Shown here: in pieces, positions 7,583 to 14,359 of the stretch
How the letters are laid out: each line of letters begins with the position of its first letter
How positions within the stretch are numbered: position 1 is the stretch's first letter
Origin: CAYYWP01 sp050176585
GTDB taxonomy: Bacteria; Desulfobacterota; Binatia; HRBIN30; CADEER01
Length of the DNA stretch: 29,019 nt
NCBI GenBank assembly: GCA_050176585.1
Contig: JBFXHX010000043.1
Span: 1-29,019 of the forward strand
Direction: 5' to 3'
Notes under the pieces: model-generated
What the model was told of the DNA's origin: nothing
The model's database searches: none
What the model saw: only the letters and a program-made list of their open reading frames with translations
Position numbers and translations under genes: made by a program

Positions 7583-8845
7583 CTACTCGGCCGCGGCGCG
7601 CCGGGGCGGCGCCGCCAGCGAGCTGTACAGTTGATCGAACTCGTGCAGCCGCGTACCGATCACGAACGGCGCCGCAACGCTGTCGCTCACCGCTTCGAGC
7701 GTCTTGTAGCCGTTGCCGGTCACGCTGATCACGATCGATTCGTCACGCGGAATGCGCCCGAGCTCGATGAGCTTCCTGGTGACCGCGACGGTAGTGCCGC
7801 CGGCGGGCTCGGTGAAGATACCCTCGGTACGGGCCAGCAGATGGATGGCGTGCACGATCTCGTCGTCACTCACGGCCTCCGCCCAGCCGCCGGTCTCGCG
7901 CACCGTCTGCAGGACGTAGTAGCCGTCCCCGGGGTTGCCGATGGCGATCGACTTCGCGATCGTGTGGGGCTTGACCGGTTCGATCACGTCGCTGCCGCGG
8001 TGCACCGCAGACACCACCGGAGCGCAACCCGCCGCCTGGGCCGAGTACACCCGCGGCATCCGCCCGCTGACGAGCCCGATCTGCTCGAGCTCGCAGAAGG
8101 CTTTGTGGATCTTGGGCAGAATCGTCCCCCCGGCGGTGGGCACCACGATGTGCTGGGGCAGGCGCCAGCCGAGCTGTTCGGCGATTTCGAAGCCGTAGGT
8201 CTTCGCGCCCTCCGTATAGTAGGGGCGCAGGTTGATGTTGACGAACGCCCAGCGGTACTTGTCCGCGATCTCGCTGCACAGCCGGTTGACGTCGTCGTAG
8301 TTGCCGCGGACCGCCACGGTGTGCGGACCGTAGATCGCCGAGCCGAGGATCTTTCCCTGCTCGAGGTCGTCGGGAATGAAGATGTAGCAATCGAGACCGG
8401 CGCGCGCGGCATGTGCCGACACGCTGTTGGCCAGGTTGCCGGTCGAGGCGCACGACACCGTATCGAAGTCGAACTCCATCGCCTTCGAGATCGCTACGGA
8501 AACGACGCGGTCCTTATACGAGAACGTGGGGTGATTGACCGAGTCGTCCTTCACGTACAGCTCGGCGACGCCGAGCGCCGCCGCCAGCCGATCGGCCTTG
8601 ACCAGCGGGGTGAAGCCGGAATGCGCACCGACAGTCGGCTCGCCCGCGACGGGCAGCAGCTCGCGGTAGCGCCAGAGGTTGTGCGGGCGGGACGCGATCA
8701 CCTCCGGCGAGAGCGCGCGCGCGATCGCGGCGTAATCGTAGAGCACCTCGAGCGGGCCGAAGCATTGATCGCAGACGTGCAGCGGCTCGAGTCCGTAGTC
8801 GGCGCCGCACTCGCGGCACCGCAATCCCAGGGCGTAGGCGGCCAT
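7583..8845 (-). CDS. thrC: Threonine synthase
   Basis: This PLP enzyme converts O-phosphohomoserine to threonine. The N-terminus has a zinc-ribbon-like pair CRECG and CDQC. The PLP lysine lies in NHPTFSYKDR, the substrate loop is ASTGNLANS, and the glycine loop is VVPTAGGTILPKIHKAF. The length of 420 residues is normal. The ATG at 8845 is chosen because AAGGG lies about eight bases before it; an in-frame GTG at 8854 would overlap that site. The gene starts 12 bases after the E1-like gene and ends 24 bases before the carrier gene, so these are one operon. Threonine synthases of this subfamily often neighbour cysO/cysM genes, hinting at shared phospho-amino-acid supply. Confidence 0.95.
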   Translation of the reverse strand: MAAYALGLRCRECGADYGLEPLHVCDQCFGPLEVLYDYAAIARALSPEVIASRPHNLWRYRELLPVAGEPTVGAHSGFTPLVKADRLAAALGVAELYVKDDSVNHPTFSYKDRVVSVAISKAMEFDFDTVSCASTGNLANSVSAHAARAGLDCYIFIPDDLEQGKILGSAIYGPHTVAVRGNYDDVNRLCSEIADKYRWAFVNINLRPYYTEGAKTYGFEIAEQLGWRLPQHIVVPTAGGTILPKIHKAFCELEQIGLVSGRMPRVYSAQAAGCAPVVSAVHRGSDVIEPVKPHTIAKSIAIGNPGDGYYVLQTVRETGGWAEAVSDDEIVHAIHLLARTEGIFTEPAGGTTVAVTRKLIELGRIPRDESIVISVTGNGYKTLEAVSDSVAAPFVIGTRLHEFDQLYSSLAAPPRRAAAE

Positions 8846-8857
8846 CGAAGTCACCCT

Positions 8858-9607
8858 TTAACCCGCCGCCGGCTCGGCATCCAGCCGCCGAACCGACGCG
8901 TCCGCGCATACCGGACAGCGGGGGTTGCGAGCGAGTCGAATCCGCCGCCAGCGGCCCGACAAGGCGTCGTAGGTGACGAGCCAATCCCTCAGGAGCTCGC
9001 CCTGACCGGTGAGGAATTTGATCGCCTCGCCGGCTTGCACCGCCCCGAGCACCCCGGCGACCGGGCCGACCACACCCGCAGTCTGGCAGCTGGCGACGTC
9101 CTCGGGCGGCGGGGGCTCCTGAAACAGGCAGCGGTAGCAGGCGCTCACACCGGGCAGGACGGTCAGGGCCTGTCCTAGAAAACCGAGGATGCCAGCATGC
9201 GCGTACGGCCGCCCGCAGCGCACGGCTCCGTCATTGATGAGAAACTTCGCGGCGACCCCGTCGGTTGCGTCGATGACGAAGTCTGCGCGACCAAACAGCT
9301 CGGGAAGGTTCTCGGCGTCGAGCGCTTGCGCATGTGCCTCGATCCGCAGGGCCGGAAAGGCGCGCTGCAGTCGAGCGGCCGCGGTCGGTGCTTTCGGCTC
9401 GCCGATCGTACGGTGGCCATAGAGCCATTGCCGGTGCAGGTTCGAGAGCGCGACTGTGTCCGGATCGATGAGCACCAAGGTGCCGACCCCGGCGGCCGCC
9501 AGCGCCCACGCTGCCGGGCATCCGAGCGCGCCGACCCCGACCACGAGCACCCGCGCTTCCGCCAATCGCGCGCGCCAGCCGTTCTGCGCATCGGGTGCGT
9601 TGGTCAT
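8858..9607 (-). CDS. E1-like adenylyltransferase (ThiF/MoeB/HesA family), catalytic subunit
   Basis: It should adenylate the C-terminal glycine of the carrier at 7283-7558. The nucleotide loop is GVGALG (near residues 24-29), followed by IDPDTVALSNLHRQ, the lysine in IGEPKAPTAA, DATDGVAAKFLIND, a crossover-loop Cys in ASCQTAGVVGPV, and zinc-site pairs CYRC and CPVC. It lacks the RYSRQ N-terminal helix usual in MoeB: the frame begins about 20 residues before the nucleotide loop and the in-frame upstream sequence hits a stop without it. That element is present in the degenerate paralogue at 5431-6063. First gene of the operon, with a weak ribosome site (GCGAGC). A 22-codon frame (9604-9672) overlaps its start. 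Confidence 0.92.
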   Translation of the reverse strand: MTNAPDAQNGWRARLAEARVLVVGVGALGCPAAWALAAAGVGTLVLIDPDTVALSNLHRQWLYGHRTIGEPKAPTAAARLQRAFPALRIEAHAQALDAENLPELFGRADFVIDATDGVAAKFLINDGAVRCGRPYAHAGILGFLGQALTVLPGVSACYRCLFQEPPPPEDVASCQTAGVVGPVAGVLGAVQAGEAIKFLTGQGELLRDWLVTYDALSGRWRRIRLARNPRCPVCADASVRRLDAEPAAG

Positions 9608-9786
9608 GCTCGCGAAACCAAGCGCTGTCCCGCCGGGAAAGCGGCACCGACCTCAGCCGAGCTTTCGGTCATGGCGCTGTTATCCACCGGTTGCATGTAG
9701 CACGTGCATCCGGGACGCGCCGGGCCGTGGCGTGGCTGCGCGGGACCATTGCCCCGCCAAACGGCCCGGTCGGGTACCGACTCGTC

Positions 9787-9816
9787 GAGTTACGCGCGTG
9801 ACCTGGCGGGCGTCAA
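9787..9816 (-). promoter_or_regulatory. Possible promoter of the E1/thrC/cysO/cysM operon
   Basis: On the minus strand TTGACG (9811-9816) and TAACTC (9787-9792) are separated by 18 bases and point to the operon, about 180 bases before its first start. It lies just beyond the end of bamD, so the operon need not depend on bamD transcription. Match to consensus is moderate. Confidence 0.3.
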
Positions 9817-9834
9817 CCGCGCGAGTGGATCGGC

Positions 9835-10806
9835 TCAGTACCGGCCGCCCCCGAAACCTCCGCGACCGGGGCCGCCAAACGGAGACCGGCCGGGCAGCCC
9901 GATGCCCGATCCTCCACCGCCCAAACCGCCCAGGCCGCCGCCGGTCGGTTTCTTGCTCTGCGTCGACGCCGTGGGCGGCCGGCTCGGTACCTGGGCAATG
10001 GCGAGATTGCGCGTACGCCCAGTCTCGTTGCGCAGCGCCGCCAGTGGGTCGCCGGTGGGTGCCGTGGCGTCGTCGACGAGCAGCGCCTCCAGCCGTTGCG
10101 ACGATTCCTGCGCCGCCTCGTGCTCGGGGTAATGATAGATCACCGCGGAATAGGCGAGGATCGCTTTGTGCGAGTCGCCCCCCCGTTCGTAGATGTTGCC
10201 CAGCCGCACGAGCGCGGTGCCGCCGACGTCGGTGTCTTCGAAGCGATTCAGCAGATCGATCAGCCGGTACTCCGCCGCTTTCTCATTGCCGTGCTGGTCG
10301 TAATAGAGGGCGACGTTCAGCTCGTGGCTGGCCAGCGTCTCGCGACAGTACTCCAACCGCTCACGCGCGAGATGCGCGTACGGGCTTTCGGGAAACTGTT
10401 GGATCACCGCCTGGTAATAGGCGTGGGCGTTCTGCGAGGCGCTCTGGTCGCGGTCGACCGTATCCATCTGTTGTTCGGCGCATTGCGCGAGTAGATAGCC
10501 GACCAGCGGCAGGTGCGGGCTGGTCGGGTGGCGCCGTTGGAAGTCGGTGAAGGTCGCCGTCGCCTCCGGGCAGTCGAGATTCTTGTACTGCGCGATGCCG
10601 ATATTCAGCTCGGCTTCCTCGCTGTGTTCACTGAACGGATGCTCGTCGAGCATCGACTGGTAGGTTTCGACGGCGCTGCTGTACGAGCCCACCCGAAGGT
10701 GTTCCGCTGCGGTGTTGAAGTACTCATCTGGCGTGAGGGGTTTCCCCGGTCCGCATCCACTCACCGCCAACGCCACCGCGGCGAGCAACAAAAGAATCAC
10801 GTACAT
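9835..10806 (-). CDS. bamD: Outer-membrane assembly lipoprotein BamD with glycine-rich tail
   Basis: This is the TPR lipoprotein of the BAM complex, anchored in the outer membrane and facing the periplasm. A hydrophobic signal (MYVILLLLAAVALA) ends in the lipobox VSGC (Cys18). TPR-like repeats follow: PDEYFNTAAEHLRVGSYSSA, AVETYQSMLDEHPFSEHS, AHAYYQAVIQQFPESPYA and HKAILAYSAVIYHYPEHE. Unlike standard BamD (about 245 residues) this one has 323, because of a linker and a roughly 40-residue tail dominated by Gly, with Pro, Arg and Phe. The signal lacks N-terminal basic residues, but no upstream in-frame start codon was found. It lies 58 bases downstream of the HMA gene on the same strand. Confidence 0.88.
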   Translation of the reverse strand: MYVILLLLAAVALAVSGCGPGKPLTPDEYFNTAAEHLRVGSYSSAVETYQSMLDEHPFSEHSEEAELNIGIAQYKNLDCPEATATFTDFQRRHPTSPHLPLVGYLLAQCAEQQMDTVDRDQSASQNAHAYYQAVIQQFPESPYAHLARERLEYCRETLASHELNVALYYDQHGNEKAAEYRLIDLLNRFEDTDVGGTALVRLGNIYERGGDSHKAILAYSAVIYHYPEHEAAQESSQRLEALLVDDATAPTGDPLAALRNETGRTRNLAIAQVPSRPPTASTQSKKPTGGGLGGLGGGGSGIGLPGRSPFGGPGRGGFGGGRY

Positions 10807-10864
10807 GAGCGCATTCTGACGGTACCCCTCGCGATGGAGCTCGGATCGACGGCGTGCCTGCCGA

Positions 10865-11221
10865 TCACGTTCCCGCCGCCGGCGGCTGGCCCGCGGCGGT
10901 AAAGGCCGTGACGCCGTATCCCGCGCTCTTCAGCGCCGCTTCGAACTGCTCGCGCGAGATCGCCTTTCCGGGTTTGGAAGTGACGGTCGCCGTCTTGTCT
11001 TCGAAATTGATCTGCACATCCGCAACGTCGGGCATGTTCATCAGGGTCGCACGGACCCTTTGCGTGCACGAGGACCTTCAAGTCATGCCGGAGACGCCCA
11101 CGACGTACTGCGTCCCCGCCTGTGCTACCACCTGCGCTTGCGCCGAATGCCACTGCCCACTCAGCCCCACGGCTCCGAGTAGGGTAGCGGCGGCCAGTAC
11201 GGCCGCGGTCAGCATTCGCAT
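10865..11221 (-). CDS. Exported HMA-domain metal-binding protein with in-frame TGA (candidate selenoprotein)
   Basis: A near-perfect Shine-Dalgarno (AAGGAGGT) precedes the ATG at 11221. The first about 30 residues are a signal peptide (MRMLTAAVLAAATLLGAVG...AQAQ). Translation reaches VVGVSGMT and then a TGA at 11080-11078 (codon 48). The same frame continues RSSCTQRVRATL, PDVADVQINFEDKTATV, REQFEAALKSAGYGV to a TGA at 10867-10865. The pieces form one complete MerP/CopZ-like HMA domain, and the TGA falls where the first Cys of the GMTCxxC motif belongs. The spacing to the next Cys is three residues rather than two. A hairpin suited to a bacterial SECIS follows. I favour Sec decoding, giving 118 residues; the alternative is a nonsense mutation in a recent pseudogene. 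Confidence 0.72.
11043..11059 (-). promoter_or_regulatory. Candidate bacterial SECIS hairpin downstream of the in-frame TGA
   Basis: In the mRNA sense, AGGGTC and GACCCT form a perfect 6-bp stem around the loop CGTGC. The loop begins 25 bases after the TGA, inside the 16-37 base window described for bacterial SECIS elements, and has G as its second base, as that model requires. A competing stem (GCACG with CGTGC, loop CAAAGGGTC) is also possible. The assignment is from pairing by eye only. Confidence 0.45.
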
Positions 11222-11257
11222 CGCTACCTCCTTGCCGACTCGATGTGATACTCGACA

Positions 11258-11286
11258 GTCCTACCCGCGGCGGTTGTGGTTGGCAA
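11258..11286 (-). promoter_or_regulatory. Possible promoter of the HMA gene
   Basis: On the minus strand TTGCCA (11281-11286) and TAGGAC (11258-11263) are 17 bases apart and about 37 bases upstream of the HMA start. The -10 match is weak (3 of 6), so this is tentative. Confidence 0.3.
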
Positions 11287-11458
11287 CTCCCGCTGGCGCC
11301 GTATGCCGCCGGCTTTGGACAACGCGCGGTTGCGCGGCCATACGGCGACTGGCACCTCGGTCATCTGTAGCAGAGCGCCACATGCGACATCCGACACCCG
11401 CTGCACAATTCTCCTCGACCAGGCCGGCGCGGCTGTATGGGCCGGGCGCGTCGCATCG

Positions 11459-11767
11459 ATGACTCGCGCCCAGCGACCCGATATCGGCGGCCTCGTGCCG
11501 ATCTTTCTCCGCCTGCACCCGGTCGACATCGCGATGGTCAAGTTCGTGTTCGAATCCTATGAGGGGGTCGGCATCGTCCGCACGCTCGACCGGCGCGCGG
11601 CCACCATCGTCGCGCTGACCAGCCGGGACTTTCTGCGCGACGCCTGGGCTATCATCGCGGACCTCCAGCAGCGCATCGCCTGCGAGGTGATCGAAGCGCC
11701 GGCGGACGCCGGCGAGGACTGGCTGCTCCAATTGCTCGCGGACCCCGCTCCCGGCGTGGACGGTTGA
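11459..11767 (+). CDS. DUF4911-type small protein
   Basis: The 102-residue product matches what I recall of the DUF4911 family, small proteins of unknown function found mainly in deltaproteobacterial lineages: an N-terminal strand (LVPIFLRLHPVDIAMVKFV), the motif FESYEGVGIVRTLDRR, and a helical C-terminal half (RDAWAIIADLQQRI). No catalytic residues are evident. The open frame extends upstream to 11276, but that extension has no protein-like character; the ATG at 11459 gives the usual family length, though without a strong ribosome site. It is divergent from the HMA gene and convergent with tatC. A tRNA-like TTCGAATCC string inside it is simply codons for FES. Confidence 0.72.
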   Translation: MTRAQRPDIGGLVPIFLRLHPVDIAMVKFVFESYEGVGIVRTLDRRAATIVALTSRDFLRDAWAIIADLQQRIACEVIEAPADAGEDWLLQLLADPAPGVDG

Positions 11768-11817
11768 GCGCGGGTGCGGCTTCAGCAGGCGCGTGCGTCG
11801 GGCGCTGGCGCGGAGAC

Positions 11818-12576
11818 TCAGGTCTCGGCGACCGAACCCACCTCGGTGGTGGCGCGCGGTTTGGCGAACACATACGCTACCCCGATGCTGAGCACGTACA
11901 GCAGGAGCAGCGGACCGGCCATCAGCAGTTGGGAGGCGATGTCCGGACCCGGCGTCAGCACCGCGGCGAGGACGAAGATCGCCAGAATCGCGTAGCGCAG
12001 GTAGCGCAACATGGTCTGGTGGGTGACCAGGCCGATGCGCGCCAAAAAAAACGTGACGACGGGTAGCTCGAACGTCATGCCGAAGGCGAACAGCATGCGC
12101 GCCGAAAACGAGAGGTACTCGCTGATCCGGATGTTGGGCGTTACGCCGATGGCGGCGTACTCGGCGAGGAAGAACTGATAGCCGACCGGGAACACCACCT
12201 CGTAGCAGAAACCGGCGCCGAGCAAAAAAAACAGCGTGGCGAAGAAGACGAACGGTCGCGCGTAGCGCTTCTCCTGGTCGTAGAGCCCGGGCGCGACGAA
12301 CATCCACGCCTGGTAGAACAGCACCGGGCTCGCGATGAACACCGCGGCGATGAACGAGACCTTCAGCTTGGTAAAGAACGCTTCCGTCACCCCGGTGCCG
12401 ATGATTTCCACCGGCCCTTCGTGCAGCGCGAGCAGGGGCCGGGTGAGCACCTCGAAAAGGACGTCGGCGAAGTTGTAAAGGGCGGCGAACGCGACCGCGA
12501 TGGCGAGCAGCGATTTTATCAGCCGCCAGCGCAGCTCTTCGAGGTGCGCGGTCAGCGGCATCTTCACGTCGGGCAT
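11818..12576 (-). CDS. tatC: Sec-independent protein translocase TatC
   Basis: This is the multi-spanning inner-membrane receptor of the twin-arginine translocase. The start MPLTAHLEELRWRLIKSLL carries the conserved HLxELRxRL cytoplasmic motif. Further signatures are the conserved Phe-Glu-Pro region FAFGMTFELPVVTFFLARIG and the six hydrophobic segments expected for the family. The ATG at 12576 gives 252 residues, the usual size; the open frame extends to 12693 with a Ser/Arg/Ala-rich extension that overlaps tatB and is not expected. An ATG at 12561 is also possible. It lies 31 bases downstream of tatB in the same operon. Confidence 0.95.
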   Translation of the reverse strand: MPDVKMPLTAHLEELRWRLIKSLLAIAVAFAALYNFADVLFEVLTRPLLALHEGPVEIIGTGVTEAFFTKLKVSFIAAVFIASPVLFYQAWMFVAPGLYDQEKRYARPFVFFATLFFLLGAGFCYEVVFPVGYQFFLAEYAAIGVTPNIRISEYLSFSARMLFAFGMTFELPVVTFFLARIGLVTHQTMLRYLRYAILAIFVLAAVLTPGPDIASQLLMAGPLLLLYVLSIGVAYVFAKPRATTEVGSVAET

Positions 12577-12607
12577 GGGTGCCGCGGTGGGGAAAGGAGC
12601 AGTTGCG

Positions 12608-12931
12608 TCAGATGCGCGGAGGATCGCCCGTGTCGCTCGCCGCGGCGGGCGCTGCAGGCGCCGCGCTGGCCGGCTCGACGCGCTGTTCGACACCCGGAGG
12701 CAATGCCGTGATGGCCGCGCGTTGACGGGCTTCGCGTTCGGTGTCGCGGGCCTCGCGCTCGATCATCGCCTGCGCGCTGCGCAGCTCCTCGGTGACGTCG
12801 GCCGTGGCACGGCGAAACTCCGCCAGCCCCTTGCCGAGCGCCTTGGCGACCTCCGGGAGCCGTTTGGGTCCCAGCACGAGCAGGGCGACCACCAGGATGA
12901 CGAGCAACTCGGGGATCCCGATGCCGAACAT
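12608..12931 (-). CDS. tatB: Sec-independent protein translocase TatB (TatA/B family)
   Basis: This 107-residue single-span protein begins MFGIGIPELLVILVVALLVL, followed by the hinge GPKRLPEVAKALGKGL and a long amphipathic charged helix (EEL, EREARDTEREARQRA), then an Ala/Pro-rich tail. The GPxxLP hinge and the long charged helix favour TatB over TatA. With tatC it forms the substrate-recognition part of the Tat complex. No separate tatA is in the window, so the pore-forming partner must lie elsewhere or this protein serves both roles. A TTGACA-type promoter sits immediately upstream. Confidence 0.88.
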   Translation of the reverse strand: MFGIGIPELLVILVVALLVLGPKRLPEVAKALGKGLAEFRRATADVTEELRSAQAMIEREARDTEREARQRAAITALPPGVEQRVEPASAAPAAPAAASDTGDPPRI

Positions 12932-12942
12932 GATGCAGGGTG

Positions 12943-12971
12943 AGACTAAAGCCCACGAGGTGGGGTGTCAA
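12943..12971 (-). promoter_or_regulatory. Putative sigma-70-type promoter of tatBC, with a very short leader
   Basis: On the minus strand a perfect TTGACA (12966-12971) is followed after 17 bases by TAGTCT (12943-12948; TAxxxT). The tatB start codon is only 11 bases beyond the -10, so the transcript leader would be a few bases long. Confidence 0.5.
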
Positions 12972-13000
12972 ACTTGCTCGCCTCTGGCAAGCTGACCCCA
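12961..13000. repeat. Imperfect 40-base stem-loop between tatB and the deacetylase gene
   Basis: TGGGG and CCCCA, TCA and TGA, and CTTGC and GCAAG pair in order, with small bulges, around the loop TCGCCTCTG. The structure spans the -35 of the tatB promoter and ends next to the ribosome site of the plus-strand gene. It could be an operator shared by the divergent genes or a leader hairpin. Confidence 0.4.
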
Positions 13001-13010
13001 GGAGTTGCCC

Positions 13011-14033
<1,023 letters not shown>

Positions 14034-14039
14034 GGCAGC

Positions 14040-14056
14040 GGCGCGCGAAGCGCGCC
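14040..14056 (+). terminator. Possible terminator hairpin after the deacetylase gene
   Basis: GGCGCGC-GAA-GCGCGCC is a perfect 7-bp stem with a 3-base loop, six bases after the stop codon. No T-tract follows, so efficient intrinsic termination is uncertain. Confidence 0.35.
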
Positions 14057-14311
14057 TCGGGCCACGGACCGGCCGACACGATCTGCGCGTGGCGCTCCTC
14101 TTCCTAGTCGAGCCGCCGCCCCTGTCGCGACCAGGCGCACTTTGCGCGCCGGGCCGCCCACCGTGGCGGCGGCTGCACTGGGAACGGGCGCGACCGGTGC
14201 GTTCGACGGCAGCACGCGTGCCGGCATGCGGCCGTCGGGGCGGCGTCGCAGCCTGTGCAGAGCCTCAACTGCAACTCTGGGTGCGCGTCGTGCTGAACAG
14301 CGTACCGCAAC

Positions 14312-14330
14312 CCGACGCGCGGTGCGTCGG
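14312..14330 (-). terminator. Possible terminator hairpin after the PBP1A gene
   Basis: CCGACGC and GCGTCGG form a perfect 7-bp stem around a 5-base loop, about 30 bases past the PBP1A stop. There is no clear U-tract in the transcript sense. Confidence 0.35.
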
Positions 14331-14359
14331 TGGGGGCCGCGTGCGGTAGCCTCAGTCGA

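Larger units (their letters stand above)
14034..14359. other. Convergent intergenic region, no gene supported
   Basis: This 326-base stretch lies between the ends of the deacetylase and PBP1A genes. The only structures I see are two perfect hairpins near either end. Open frames here look like random GC-rich translation, rich in Arg, Pro, Ala and Cys, without recognisable motifs or good ribosome sites. Confidence 0.5.

Noticed and set aside
7181..9178. 665-codon open frame on the plus strand opposite the thrC/cysO/cysM cluster
   Set aside because: It is antisense to well-identified genes. Its composition (Asp, Arg, His, Val-rich) is the usual mirror of GC-rich coding DNA, and it has no motifs.
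10797..11153. Alternative minus-strand frame across the HMA gene, which would avoid the TGA
   Set aside because: It reads as Arg/Gly/His-rich noise and destroys the HMA motif, while the annotated frame gives a complete domain on both sides of the TGA.
11545..11560. TTCGAATCC string resembling a tRNA T-loop
   Set aside because: No acceptor, D or anticodon arm can be drawn around it, and it encodes FES in the DUF4911 frame.
14089..14349. 86-codon frame in the deacetylase/PBP1A spacer
   Set aside because: Composition is typical of chance GC-rich frames and there is no good ribosome site or homologous motif.
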